From assembly GCA_023213395.1 (NCBI GenBank), contig CM041465.1:78623741-78687740 (forward strand): a DNA stretch of 64,000 nt, read 5' to 3'. The translations under genes and the position numbers were made by a program. The notes under the pieces were generated by a model. It saw nothing but the letters and a program-made list of their open reading frames with translations. It searched no databases and was not told the DNA's origin. This stretch comes from Cycas panzhihuaensis. Taxonomy: Eukaryota > Cycadophyta. Positions 33,892-45,670 of this stretch are shown here, piece by piece; the stretch's first letter is position 1, and each line of letters begins with the position of its first letter.

Positions 33892-34378
33892 GCCTTTCTC
33901 CATTGGACATAGTTTATTTTACACGCCTAGGTTTAATGTTACAATAGTAATGCATAGTTCCACTTAAGATTACAATAAAAATACATCCAATGATCCATGG
34001 ATAACAAATCATTTGTCTTTACAAACGCATCAAGTTTTCAAGTAGCCTCTTCAATTGGTCAATATGTCCATTGTATCAAGTACTCGGTAATTTCTCTGCT
34101 TATCAACCTTTGAGTCAGAATATCCAAAATCTTTTTGGGTTCATGGGCTATAGAATCAATATTTTAAATATCTATGATCATGGAAATCTTGTTGTCAAAA
34201 TGTAATAAAGTTTTTTTTAACTAAACAACATGGAAAATTGAATGTACCTTTATATGTAATGGTAATTGCAAATGATAAGCCACATTGCCAACCTTTTCCA
34301 ACACCCCAAATGATCTACAATATTATGGAGATAACTTAGAACAATTCTCTATGGATAATGAATTATTTCCTAGTTTTA

Positions 34379-35560
34379 CTAAGAGCGATTTAGAGTGTTT
34401 AGTGTTTTGGCTCCATCTTGGGCTTTCTTCACAATTTTCTTACAACTAAATATTATTGTTTCAATGTCTTCCAAAATTTTATTAGCTAATTGCACCTTGA
34501 TTTGAACAATAACATGAGAAAGAGGAGTTATTAGATCATAACCCAACATTGCCTTGAACAAAGACATTTTGAATGATGATTGCATATTGTTGTTATAAGG
34601 AAATTTCACTAAGGGTAACCTCTCCTTCCAAACAGTCTGACATTCCATAACACATGCCCTTAACATGTCCTCTAATACTTAATTAATTTGCTTTGTTTGG
34701 TCATCACTTTAAGGGTGATCCTCACTATTAAAACATAATTGGGTTCTCAAAGATTTAAAGAATTTTGCCCAAACTACTACAGTGAAATTAGAATTATGGT
34801 CACTAACAATCTTCTTTAGCATGCCAAAATGAGGAAGGACTTCAATCAACACAATCAAAGTAATATCAACACCACAGTGAGATATTTGACAAGGAATTAA
34901 CTTTGTCAACTTTTTGAATCAATCCACCACAGCTAAGATTTGATCATGCTACTTTTGAGTCATAGAAAAAGGGGTTACAAAGTATATAAAAATACTATGC
35001 CATATACCTTTAAGTATTCACAAAGGTTGTAGCAAACCTACAAACTTTTCATGATCTAGTTTGTTAACTTGATATCGCAAACAAGTATTGACATAATCCA
35101 TAATGTTTTTTTTCATATATTTCCAATACAATGATATTTTAGTTGTTTCGTAGGTCTTTTTTGCAATTCACATAGCTTGCATATGGACTATCATGTACTT
35201 TATAGCTTTGGTATTGAAAAATAGGATTTCTTGTTCAATCTAGCCAATTGTATATAGCATCCTCTTTTTTGTCCTTGGATATTTTGATCTTCGATATTTT
35301 TTCATTATTTCCTTAGCCTTTATTGAATTATAACATTCTTTAATTACAAAGTCTAAATCCAATTAGAGTGCCCTCAACCTTTTTAATTAAGATTTATAAA
35401 AAGGAAGTTGACATAGTTCACAAGCAACAAGCATCACCAATCTATCTTTATACTGTAAACAATCATCTTCCATGGAGAGACTTTCCTGATTCATTGATGA
35501 TTGCTTGAGTGACAACAAAAAATCCTTACACCAAGGATTAGACTATTGTGCTTATTGAAC
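34379..35560 (-). pseudogene. Gypsy-1 integrase remnant
   Basis: The minus strand reads a zinc-binding region (KKNIMDYVNTCLRYQVNK, about 35115-35060), then a core with TKLIPC, IVSDHNSNFT (34909-34709; the second catalytic Asp is kept in VSD, with Arg/Gly replaced) and a broken 'YHPQ-DGQTE' block (EDHP, then SDDQTKQIN). The open stretch 34666-34379 continues with WKERLPLVKFPYNNN and MSLFKAMLGYDLITPLS, the usual 'P-E-VYG--P-TPL' ending. Scraps further down to about 34000 resemble the integrase C-terminal or chromo-like tail. Confidence 0.75.
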
Positions 35561-36452
35561 TTATCCTACAAAATTTCTTAAAAGATAAATATAGTACTAG
35601 CAAAGTGAACTCGAGACAAAGCATCAATGGCCACATTATACTTCCCTAACTTGGGTACAATCTTTGATTAGAATTCTTAGAATAATACTCCCCACTTGCA
35701 TTGTGAAGAATTTACCTATTTCTTTAGAGGAAAGTGGATTCATGGTTTATGATCTATATAAACCTCTAACTCATTTCCTTTCAAATAGTGTTTCCAAGTC
35801 TTAGTGGTATGGATCATTACTAACAACTCTCGATCGAAAATAGAATATCTTTATTCAATTGGATTTATTTTTCAACTTTCATAGGCCACCATGTGACCTT
35901 CCTAAATCAACACAACTCCAATAACTTGTTCACTAACATCAGTGTGTCATACATGTGGTTTTGATTGATAAAATATACATATAATTAATACAATCATTAG
36001 ATTTTCCTTCAACAAATCAAAACTCAATTGATTAACATTCAACCACATGTATTTAGAGTGGTTTTTCAACGAATCAATGGGGCGAGTTGCTAATCAAGAA
36101 TAATCTTGAACAAACTTCCTATAAAAAATTGCAAAACCAAGGAAACTCTGCAATTTATGCATATCCTTGGGAATTAGCCACTCTTTTATTATTTGGATTT
36201 TCTTTGGATCTAGTACCACTTCATCTTTAGAGACAATGTGGCCCAAATACTTTACTTGTTCTTGAAAGAAATCATGCTCTGATAACTTTGCATATAAGTT
36301 ATGATCTCTTAAGATTTATAGCACTTTTCTCAAATATTCATAGTGTTCACCTTGATTTCTAGTAGAAATATGTATATTATTAATGAAAACAACAAAAAAT
36401 TTATCTAAATCAAGATAGAGTATCCCATTCATCAACCTCATGAATAGTAGGA
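35561..36452 (-). pseudogene. Gypsy-1 RT (second half) and RNase H remnant
   Basis: On the minus strand, from about 36447: APTI, then MRLMNGIL, then VVFINNIHIS, where the FDDIL catalytic pair has become Asn-Asn. Then YLGHIVSKDEVVLDPKKI (about 36255-36200), SFLGFAIFYRKFV (about 36150-36110) and ATRPI. RNase H gives TDVSEQVIGVVL (about 35945), RYSIFDRELLVMIH (about 35850), WKHYLKG and YIDHKP, ending with KYNVAIDALSRV (about 35640-35605). Stops and frame changes are scattered. Confidence 0.75.
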
Positions 36453-38098
36453 GCTAAAGAGTTAAAAATACAAGTGTACAAAAAATAAAGTTGGGGAATG
36501 ATAGTTTTAAAAAGTAAAGATATTAGATGTGTAGATGATAGAATAGAAAGAAAATGAAAGAGACTAACTTAAATAAAAAACATAACAAAGAATAAGCTAG
36601 GCTAGAAAAAATATTTTATTGAAAGCTTCAAATACTATATAAAGGTAATCTAAATGCATTTCACTCATGAAGAGCTCATCAATGGATATGAGCCTGCCTT
36701 CCTTTAAAATGAAGCTTAAACAAGTAACTAAGAAAGGATCTAAGAGAGTAAAAAACTTTGTGCAATAATAAAGAAAACACATAGAAATCTTACTAACAAC
36801 CCAAAACCTTCTAGAGTCCTAGCTAAGGGTGTGGGAATTAATACCCCTAAAGTGGAAAAAACATAAAAGATTATGCTATGTGGTGGCCAAAGTCAACCCA
36901 CGCGAAAACATAAAAAAATAAACTTTAGAGAAGTTAACTGCATGAGGTCTAAGTTTCTCGTTGTAGTTAATTACAAAGATAAAAAGGAGTGAGAAGACAG
37001 TGTGTGGGGGAATGACAACCAAAAAAGAGCAAAGGAATTAGATGTCTAGATAATAGAATAGAAAGGAAAGGAAAGAGTGTAACTTAAATAAAAAAACATA
37101 ACAAAGAATAAGCTAGGCTAGAAAAAACATTTTATTAAAAGCTTCAAATACTATACAAAGGTAGTCCAAATGCATTTTGCTCATGGAGAGCCCATCAACA
37201 AATATGAGTCTACCTTTGTTCAAAGCAAATCTTAAATAAACAACTAAGGAAGGATCTAGGATAGTTGGGAGCCTTGCGCAATGATTAAAAAAATGCATAG
37301 GAATCTTATTGATAACTCCAAACCTTCTAGAGTTCTAGCTAAAGGCATGAGAATTAAGACCCTCAAAGTAGCAGAAACATAAAAGATTGTGCCACACAGT
37401 GGTTAGAGCCAATCGATGTAAAAGGAGAAAAAAATAACCTTTAGAGAGGTTAACCACACAGGGTCTAAGTCTCCCATCGCAATTAACTACAAAGATAACA
37501 AAGAGTGAGAAGACAACATGCGTGGTCTAAATGTTCCATCATACTAGTAATATTACAAATTGTAGTATTGTTAAAAAAGTGAAAACACACCCATTAAAAA
37601 AAAATGGGCCAACTCCAGTTCATTGAAACTACCTCGGGAATTGTGAAATAATTGGCTTCAACCTAATGCAATAGAAATATTTTGAACGTGCCCTTGAACA
37701 ATACTCCATGGCCGATTAACTGATGTTGTCAATGTCAACCTCTTCCTACTGCATCTTTAAAGTAACTATGATAAGGGTTTCAAGAGCTATCCCTTCTAGG
37801 TTGAAGTTGAGAGTAGAAGAATCTAAAGAGTGAAAAATACAAGCGTGCAACAAACAAAAATCTATGGAATAACGACTTAAAAAAGTAAAGAGATTAGATG
37901 TACAAATAATATAATAGAAAGGAAAGGAAAGAGTGTAGCTTAAATAAAAAACATAACAAAGAATAAGCTAAGTTGGACAAAAAACATTTTATTGAAAGCT
38001 TTAAATATTGTACAAAGGTAGTATGAATGTGTTTCACTCATGGAGAGCTCATTCCCTAACTTTTTGTTTGTTTCATACTTGTATTTTTAACTCTTTAG
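36453..38098. mobile_element. TIR-1: terminal-inverted-repeat element inside Gypsy-1 RT
   Basis: The left end CTAAAGAGTTAAAAATACAAG (36454 on) is repeated inverted at the right end (to 38098). Inside, a related start word at about 37816 lies in direct orientation. 37816-38098 by itself is a 283-bp unit whose two ends pair over about 49 bp, like a MITE. A unit containing CATAACAAAGAATAAGCTA and a following 200-500 bp stretch occurs three times (near 36580, 37095 and 37950). No transposase was found. Its two ends lie exactly where a continuous 'MPFG--NAP' RT block would be split. Superfamily is undetermined; a foldback or Mutator-like non-autonomous element is possible. Confidence 0.6.
36597..37298 (-). 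repeat. Direct repeats inside TIR-1
   Basis: Two minus-strand frames of 61 codons (36782-36597 and 37298-37113) are homologous to each other and end identically (IVFEAFNK-FFLA). They mark a ~516-bp direct duplication (36540-36990 and 37055-37510). A third partial copy is at 37900-38050. No known protein family was recognised. Whether they ever coded for protein is unclear. Confidence 0.6.
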
Positions 38099-38620
38099 AT
38101 CCAAATGGCATGACTAAAAATTCATAATACCCATTGTTCATGCTAAAAGCAATCTTCTCTACATCTAAAGACTTAATATATATTTGATGGTAGTCACTTC
38201 TCAAATTAATCTTTGAGAATATTGTAGCACCTTTCAATTGATCTAAAAGATCATAAATTTGAGGCATTTGATGTTTATCCTTTATAGTCACTTTGTTTAG
38301 GGCTCTATAATCTATACACATTCTCATGGACCCATATTTCTTCTTTACCAAGAAAATTAAGACTCCAAATGGTGACTTACCGGGATGAATAAACATTTTC
38401 TCTAATAATTCTGTGATTTGTCTCTTAACTTTCTCCTATTTAAAGAAATTAAGCCAATATAGGAATTTTAGAAATGAGTTTAATTTTTGGTTCCAACTTA
38501 ATCACATGATCAATGTCTCTTTCAATAGGCAAACCACAAGGAAAATCTTCAAGAAATACATCAACTGGCTCACATATGAGATTGTCCACACCATAGCCAA
38601 GTCCACCTCAAAAGTTGTTT
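38099..38620 (-). pseudogene. Gypsy-1 RT (first half) remnant
   Basis: The minus open stretch 38396-38099 contains [24 protein letters not shown], then [45 protein letters not shown] and [10 protein letters not shown]: the gypsy RT fingers and palm up to MPFG, with the first catalytic Asp changed (FSKIN for FSKID). The reading frame then enters the inverted repeat of TIR-1. Confidence 0.85.
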
Positions 38621-38869
38621 GATTATTCTTCGACAACAATTACATAGCATGTATTGTCATGCTATTGAAGTTCTTTCTTTAATTAGATGGATGACACCAT
38701 GGAAATAAACTACAACCTTTATCATCAACTGAGAAGTGCTAATGACCACCATGCTCAAATTTCATAGTGTGCATCTCAAAACTAATTTGAGGATCATAAG
38801 CATACAACCACAAACTGACATCATAGCGACCAATATCTGATTACACCAAAATCAATAATATCACCATAA

Positions 38870-39300
38870 GACTAAATCCATGATGACACCTCTGGAGTAT
38901 ACATGTCCCATACGTGGGTTCCTTGACCATCAATAAGCAACACCTCATATATAAAATCTAACTCGGTTGTGGTCAAACCCAAGTGTTGGGTAACCCTATA
39001 AGATATAAAATTGTGAATGCAACTAATTTTAATCAAAACAATTACCTCAATCCCACTTATGCTTTCTTTGAATCTTAACAGCTCCATATTTGAGTATTTA
39101 TCAAACATGCACACTGGAATTTTATGATCGTGATTCACCTCCTTTGTTGTCTTATTTTTGTATATGATTGTAACTACTTTGCTTTTAACTTCATTCCGCT
39201 AGATTACATTAGAAGTTGATTTTTGTGGACAATTATAAGAGCAATGTCCTCATTGTTTATAAATAAAACACAAGTTTTCCAAACATGTCTTTTGCTCTTC
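38870..39300 (-). pseudogene. Gypsy-1 zinc knuckle and protease remnant
   Basis: Around 39275-39225 the minus strand reads CFIYKQ-GHCSYNC, a CCHC knuckle with one stop. The open stretch 39138-38872 has MELLRFKESISGIEVIVLIKISCIHNFISYRVTQHLGL-like content (given here by pieces: ISGIEVIVLI, THNFIS-like IHNFIS, QHLGL). The active site DSG has become KIS, so the protease is dead. Confidence 0.72.
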
Positions 39301-39850
39301 AACATGGTTTATTCTCTTAGAGGACTCACCTTGGTTTAATTTTTATAACATGCCTTTACCTCTAACACGAAATGACATCTTCAAAAGAAGAAAAGACTTG
39401 GTTGATTGACTTTCCTTCGATAACTTAAAATAATTATTACCTTTAAACCATCTTTTCTTATCCTCTTTAAATTCATCTTCACAAAGTGTTAGCCCTGTGG
39501 CCTCCTCTATAGATTCCAAATCATATGCCTTTAGCATTCTTTGAAGATAAGGCTTCAAACTTACATTATATTGATGAAGTCAATAAAACATGGTCATAAG
39601 AAAAGGTAAGCAAATAACTCTTCAATTTTTGAGTTATAATCTCTAACTAATCCTATTTATTAAATTCACAATAGCTAGGTCAATGCTTCCACCATATTAT
39701 TTTTAGGTACATTGCGAGTGCGCAACAATTTCTTGAAACGCTTCCAAGAAGTGACTTTATTTCTCAACCCATTCTTTATTTGGGTCTTAACCCCATCCCA
39801 CCATTTACTAACTTAATCCTTGAATTAGAAACAAGCAAGGGTTATCTTAT
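39301..39850 (-). pseudogene. Gypsy-1 gag remnant (left copy)
   Basis: The minus strand reads SKWWDGVKTQIKNGLRNKV, then TSWKRFKKLLRTRNVPKN (about 39810-39710), a classic gypsy gag core. It continues with SLKPYLQRMLKAYDLESIEEAT (39570-39500) and KRWFKGNNYFK. The segment 39527-39850 is duplicated at 63035-63360 (about 92% identical over the best part), on the far side of the Element-E/Copia-4 block. Confidence 0.75.
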
Positions 39851-39911
39851 AATCCTAGTACTTGTTTTCATTTGTGCATTATTATTTTTTGTCAATTTCA
39901 TTTTTTTTACA
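39851..39911 (+). repeat. Truncated Element-E LTR (last ~60 bp only)
   Basis: AATCCTAGTACTTG...TTTTTTACA matches the final 60 bp of the LTRs at 41309-41571 and 62758-63033. The Gypsy-1 gag sequence joins it directly at about 39850. Confidence 0.8.
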
Positions 39912-41308
39912 TGGTATCAGAGTTGAGGTGAAGTAAAGTACATTGCCAATTTTCTAGTTGTGAGATTGCAAGTGATTCAGTAGAGTCAAGGTGAAATATC
40001 AAAGTCTCATTAGGAGAATTTCATCTATCACAGGTTTGCCATCATTGAGATGTTTGCTAGTTAACCCTAATTCCTTTGATGCATGAAGAGGTGGCTCCAT
40101 ACACCTTGTTCATCGTTTGTGGACAAGGTAGCATGGTTGGCACTCTACTGTTTTTGGCTCGTGTTACTTGAGAGGATGTGTTTATCTCTGTGTTCTATCT
40201 GTCTATTTGTCATTGCAAAGCCACCTATTTTTGTATGTATATTGTGTGCCCACTATTTTGTGAGAGGGTTTGTTGTTTTGTTTGTGGTTATTTGTCTTGC
40301 GCCCATCAATCCATTTGTCGCCATCAATTTGCTCATTAGTGTATTCATTGCATGCCCAGGAGATTTTTATTAGCTGGAGTGTTGTTTTAGGATTTCAATC
40401 ATTAATTTATTGATTCGATTTGATTTTTGATGAATATTTTGATTCGCATCTGATTTTAAATAGACAATTGACTAAGTTGCAAGGTCATTTTCATCATTGG
40501 TTTAATTTTTTACAAAGGTATGATTAAATTTACTATAGTTGGAATATCATTTGAACTTTGTTAGCCCCCTAGCAAGACAACCCCCAGTTGTATGCAACTT
40601 TGCATATGATTAGCGACTAGCCTGTGAAGAGTGCTAAAACCCTAATTCGTCCAATTTTAATTTTTCAAAAAAGTACTTATGGATTTCTTTTAATATCTTG
40701 AGTTCTAGAAGTCCATTTTTTGAAATGTCTAAACTATTGGAGTTTTAACTCATAGATAGTCATTTTGGTATATGATTTGATATATTTGATGTTATTTTCA
40801 TAAAGAAATTTTAGTCCAAAGTTGAGGCTTTGTACAAGATCCCTATGTGGTAATCAGACACATTTTCTTTTGCACCTTCTATATCATCTTTCTGCCTATT
40901 TCTTGACCCTAGAGCAACTAAATTTTGAACCTTGAAATACTATTATAAAGCATTTTTTTAAGGAATTTGTTGTAACTTACATATTGAGTCTTATAAAGGA
41001 CTAGGAGGCAGAAGGTCTTAAAATTAAGGATAGGTTTGCTATCATCTTGTTGAATGGTCTGTGTGATTGTGTGACCCATCTTATGTGCATTTGAGAGATA
41101 AACGATAGGTCGATATCTTAAGTATGATATGATTGTTATGCATGTATTATGCTTTATTTTCATTTTTAAGATGGTATCTTCTTCAGAATTTCCAAGTTTG
41201 GTATTATTCAATGCTCTTGAATATTATTTCTTAAAGATATAAATTTTTAGTACCTATTTATCCTATTACTAAGTTAACACTTGATCAAGAAAAAGAAAAG
41301 AAAGAACT
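39912..41308 (+). other. Element-E internal region 1 (shortened)
   Basis: It starts with a perfect TGGTATCAGAG primer-binding word (39912-39922). 40560-41308 parallels internal region 2 (42525-42888 plus 61207-61645), including an ATG at 41171 followed by VSSSEFPSLVLFNALEYYF, the start of a gag-like frame. It ends at AAAGAACTTG, where internal region 2 continues for another ~1.1 kb, so an internal deletion fused it to the next LTR. The 96-codon frame at 40083-40373 has no support. Confidence 0.65.
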
Positions 41309-41571
41309 TGGTTTATGCTTTACAAGGCAAAGTTATAATGCATATTTATGCAATTAATTTTATTATGATATTGATATTTTGTGGTGGGTCCCATGAATAG
41401 CCAAGTTGTATATTATAAATACACATTCAATGTATCATATTAAAATATAGTTGTAAAACATTATTCATATGGTTTAATCCAAGTTAAGGTACCTTCAAGG
41501 TACCATTGTGATCCTAGTGCTTCTTGTTTCTTTTGTACTTTATTATTTTTTGTCAATTTCATTTTTCTACA
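41309..41571 (+). repeat. Middle Element-E LTR (5' end trimmed)
   Basis: It matches 62758-63033 from about its 15th base to the end (TTATGCAATTAATTTTATTATG, TATAAATACACA, CAAGTTAAGGTACC) and ends CATTTTTCTACA. TATAAATACACA near 41415 is a likely TATA box. A primer-binding-like TAGTAGTAGAGC follows. Confidence 0.85.
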
Positions 41572-42888
41572 TAGTAGTAGAGCTTAGGTGAGGTAAGGTA
41601 CGTTGTCGATTTGCTAGTTGTGAGATTGCAGGTGATTCAGTTGTGCCAAGGTGAAATATCAGAGCATGTTGGTTTGCCAGTTTATCATTTGTTGGAAGTT
41701 GTCAGTTCTACCAACTAGGGTTTGAAGATTGCCAATGTTGAGGACTACATTGAACTCTTGTGGTGAAAACCCTACTATGGGTTTGTCCTGCTTGTTATCC
41801 ATGGTGTATGAGGTACACACCTAGGAGGTTTCTCCGCCTTATGTTGACATAGTATTTGGTGTTACGGGTTTGTTACGTGCTACTTGTTGTGACCTGTCAT
41901 GCACTCCTCCGTTGTGTAACAGTCATCCATGTTCTGGTGCATAATGACTTACTTCCATTGCCCACTTTGATGAAGAATATGTGCTCTGCGCTGCTTGCAC
42001 CTTGACTTGTGTGTGCACTACCACTATTTGTGATCCATTCGCTCACTATTCACAAAAAACTTTGTTGCTATCTACAAGTTGATCATTGTTTCCCTGTGTG
42101 AAGTCATCACTGCTTGCTGTTTGCATTGTTATCTCTATTACGTGAAACGTTGCAATGCACCCCTTACAACTATGTGCATTATCATCTATCATCAATGCTA
42201 TTGCCATTTTTATTAAAATCTAAGCTATTTGTCACCTACCTACAAGCTCATCTATGTCGTTGTGATTCAATATTTATTGTTGCCAAGTATTTTATTGACT
42301 ATGTGAAGCATGTTGCAAGTTTGTTCCTCCGATCATGTGTGGAGACCTATTGAAGAAGTTGTTGCCCATTTTTTGAGGTTTGATCAAATTTGAGCAATCT
42401 ATCGATCAATTTTTTTTTTGTAACTGCTTTTAGCACCCATATACAAAGCATCCTGGTATTTTTTACCTACGTTATATTCTTTTTAGAAGTATTAATAAAT
42501 TAAGTTGGATTGAAATGTTATTTGGAGTTTGCTACCCCCCTGGTCATATGAGGAGCCTATGAGACCAATGACCAACTTATGAAAGGTGCTAAAACCTTAG
42601 CTCGCCCAATTTCATTTTTTCATAAAGGTACCTATGCATTTTCTTTAATATCTTAAGTTCCAAGAGTCCATTTTTTGAACTGCTTAAAGTGTTGAAATCT
42701 TGACTAAAAAACAGTTGTTTTGATGTATGATTTGATATAATTTAGTGCTATTTTCATAGAGAAATTTTATTCCTAAGTTAAGTATTTATATCAGATTCCT
42801 GCATGGTAACCGAATTTTTTTTTCTTTTGCACCTTCTAGATCATCATTTTGCCTATTTCCTGACCCTAAGGCAACTAAATTTTAAAAA
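41572..42888 (+). other. Element-E internal region 2, left part
   Basis: This is leader-like sequence after the primer-binding site with no recognisable coding region. Its last 60 bp (CTTTTGCACCTTCTAGATC...GCAACTAAATTTTAAAAA) matches 40860-40920 of internal region 1. It stops where Copia-4 begins, and the continuation is found at 61207. Confidence 0.7.
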
Positions 42889-43089
42889 TGTTAGAATGAC
42901 AATGCAAAAATAGATGAAAAATATTTGATGATCATTATTCAGAGCTAAAGTAATTAAATATAATTAGGGTTTGTAACTCCCCTTGAACCAACTTGTAACT
43001 GAAACACATCTAAGTGACACATGTCTTGTCAATTACATAAAGATACATACATTAACCTATGACATTGGATACAACATTACATTCTAACA
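42889..43089 (-). repeat. 3' LTR of Copia-4
   Basis: On the minus strand it starts TGTTAGAATG after the purine tract AAGAGAGGG (43098-43090) and ends CATTCTAACA. The ends are short inverted repeats. Matches 61006-61206. Confidence 0.93.
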
Positions 43090-43094
43090 CCCTC

Positions 43095-43880
43095 TCTTAA
43101 TGTTTTATTCTATTAACCCTATTTTGTCTCTTAAGTATTTGGAACTTGTCTTTTCTGAGTGGCTTGGTTAATATGTCAGCTACCTATTTATCTATAGGGC
43201 AATAGACAAGATCCACTTCCTTGTTATGGACCTTTTCTCTAATAAAGTGGTGTCAAACTTCAATGTGTTTAGTTATAGCATGAAATACTAGATTCTCGGT
43301 GAGTTTGATAGTACTCTAATTGTCGTAGTAAAGTGTTGTTGCTCAATTTTGAGGTTCCATTAGATCACTCATGAATTGTTTAAGCCATACTACTTCAATA
43401 GTTGCATTGACTGTTGATTTGTACTCGGCGTCTATGGATGACAATGCTACAGTGGCTTGTTTTTTGTTGTTCTAAGATATTAATGAAGATCCTAAGAAGA
43501 AATAATGTCCGCTAGTTGATTTCCTTTGCTCCCTATCACCTGCCTAATTTGAATCACAAAATCCTATCCGCTGAAAAGATTTTTCCTTTGGAAACATTGG
43601 TTTCAATTCTGTTGTTCCTTTCATATACCTCAAAACCATTTTTGCAACATTCTAGTTTTGTTCTTGGGTCGTGCATGTATCTTGATATTAGACCTACAAC
43701 ATATAAGATATCAGGTTTGGTTGTTGTGAGGTAGGTGAGACTGCCAATGAGTTGTCTATACAGAGTGGCCTCAACATAAGATTCCTTTTCATCTGGAATC
43801 AAGTTGTATATCACTTGCATGGGAGCAAAACATGGGTTACAATCTTCCATTCGAAATTTAGTTAGCAAGTCTTTAATGTA
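43095..43880 (-). pseudogene. Copia-4 RNase H remnant
   Basis: The open stretch 43868-43554 contains MLTKFRMEDCNPCFAPMQ, YRQLIGSLTYLTTTKPDILYVVGLISRYMHDP and a broken 'R-LRYIKGT' block. Further down the minus strand reads SGHYFFLGSS-LIS (about 43515-43470), [16 protein letters not shown] (about 43440-43395), YYDN-STIKLTENLVFHAITKHIEV (about 43330-43255) and ADILTKPLRKDKF (about 43185-43145). A stop near 43475 and others interrupt it. Confidence 0.87.
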
Positions 43881-44690
43881 CTTGCTCTAGAACAAAGTGA
43901 TTGAATTGCTTTGTTGATCAACTTGGATTCCCAAATAGTAGTTGAGAAGCCCCAAATCAGTCATCTCAAATTTGCTCTCCAATTGATTCTTTATATCAAA
44001 TATTGATTCTTCATCATCACCTATGAGAATCATATCGTCAACATATACCACTATTATAGTGATTGCACCATTCTTGTTTTTTATATATAGACTTGAGTTT
44101 GAGCTGCTTCTATGGAAGCCATTCTTGCAAAGATGGTTGTCGAGTTTGGTATATTATCCACTGGGAGCCCATTTCAGTCCATATAATGCCTTTTTAAGTT
44201 TGTAGACCAAGTGCTCTTGTCCCTATTTGACATAACCCTCAGGTTGAGACATGTAGACTTCTTCTATTTTGCTATTTAGGAAGGCACTCTTCACGTCCAG
44301 CTAGTATATCTTCCATCTTTTATGTGTTGTTAAAGCTATAATTGTTCTCACTATGTTCAGTTTAGCCACTGGAGAGAAAGTCTTTTCATAATCTACACAT
44401 GTTGTTTGTGTGTAGCCTTTTGCAACTAGCCTAGCTTTGTATTTTTCTATTTTTCCATCGAGTCTCTTTTTGATTTTATAGACCCATTTACAATTCACAA
44501 CTGATTTGTTGGATGGAAGTTCAACCAATTCCCACGTATAGTTTTTGATTATGGAATCTAGCTCAGCATCCGTGGCTTTTCTCCACTCAACATGTTCTTT
44601 TGCTTCGGCGAATGATTGTGGTTCTACATGGTTGAACAAGGCTCTTGGGCTTTTGATTCCTTGTTTTATGGGGAAGTATTTCACCTTTAC
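43881..44690 (-). pseudogene. Copia-4 reverse transcriptase remnant
   Basis: The open stretch 44684-44301 holds AKEHVEWRKATDAELDSIIKN, YTWELVELPSNKSVVNCKWV, ARLVAKGYTQTTCVDYEKTFSPVAKL and TIIALTTHKRWKIY. A stop replaces Gln before LDVKSAFLNSKIEEVYM (about 44300-44250). ALYGLKWAP follows, and YVDDMIL is intact at about 44047-44027. DLGLLNYYLGIQV lies at about 43960-43925. It is the best-preserved RT of this family in the window, with few breaks. Confidence 0.9.
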
Positions 44691-45670
44691 CTTCCTCTAT
44701 AGTTTTGAGGTACCATTGGGGAACCCTCTGTTCCTTTTTGCCTTCTTCGGTCATTGATTCTTCTGGAGAGACTTTTTCATCCTCTGGAGTAGAGTCTGAG
44801 TGAGAACCTTGAGGTGAAACAAACTCTTCTGAAATGTCTTTTGAAGTTATGTCAAATTCTTCTTCTATAGGAGTCACTGGGGGAGCTCTCTGAAATGTTT
44901 TCTCTATCATTTGAATTTGACTTGTACTTTCTTCTTTGTCTTCTTCATTGAAAACAACATCTCGACTCACATATACTTTGTTTATTTTTTGATCTATGCA
45001 CTTGTAGGCCTTAGGATTTTTATTGTATTCAATCATAATGCATTCCAAACTTTTTGAATCTAGCTTTGTTCTTTTTTTGTCTGGTATGTGGACAAAGGAT
45101 TTGCTACCAAATCCTTTCAGGTGACTTATATCTAGCTTCCTTCCAGTCCGTGCTTCCTTTGGAGTAAGATGGTCTGCTGCCATGGTTGGACTCCTATTCA
45201 ATAGGTAGCAAGCCGTGCTAACTACTTCAGTCCAATATGTTTTTGGAATATTTTTTCCATACATCATGTTGTGATCCATCTCCATGATGACTCTGTTTTT
45301 CCTTTCTGCTACCTCATTAGATTGGGGTGTGTATGGAGTTGTAAATTGCCTTTGTATTCCATTGGCTTTGCAATATTCCAAGAACTCTTTGGAGATGTAT
45401 TTGCCTCCACCATCGAATCTTATGAATTTGATTTTAGTATCAGCCTCTAGTTCAATTTCAACTTTGAATTCTTTGAATACATCAAAGACTTCTAATTTAG
45501 TATGCGAGAAGTAAATCCAGATTTTTCTAGTTAAATCATCTATAAAGGTGATGAAGTATCTTCTTCCATTGATGGAATGTGGGGTAAATGGACCACACAA
45601 ATTAGCATGGACTAGCTCTAATTTTTCTTGTGCTCACCATTTACTTTCATGGAATGGTAGACTGTGTTGT
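44691..45670 (-). pseudogene. Copia-4 integrase (long open stretch, N-terminal zinc region missing)
   Basis: A 337-codon open stretch (45600-44587) covers the core: FITFIDDLTRK, IKFIRFDGGGKYIS (second Asp kept), SNEVAERKNR (Glu kept), the 'GKNIPKTYW' and 'LNRSPT' blocks and CIDQKINKVYVSRDVVFNEE, then an acidic linker and VPQWY. The first Asp block reads ELVHANLCGP with Asn for Asp, just before the open stretch. Compared with Copia-2, the HHCC zinc-binding part (WH...H, C-KEYQ) is absent. Protease sequence joins directly to LPFHESKW near 45665, implying a deletion of roughly 400 bp. Confidence 0.88.

Larger units (their letters stand above)
33892..39850 (-). mobile_element. Gypsy-1: ruined Ty3/gypsy element, outermost host of the nest
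   Basis: On the minus strand the order is gag, zinc knuckle, protease, RT, RNase H, integrase, the gypsy order. Part of gag appears again at 63034-63975, to the right of a large insertion block. RT is interrupted by a terminal-inverted-repeat element (36453-38098). Protease DSG and RT catalytic Asp residues are lost and stops are frequent. It is the oldest layer of the 30-kb nest. Confidence 0.8.

Noticed and set aside
40083-40373. 96-codon hydrophobic + frame in Element-E
   Set aside because: It is not preserved in the second internal region, and the Cys/Phe/Val-rich content is typical of chance T-rich frames.
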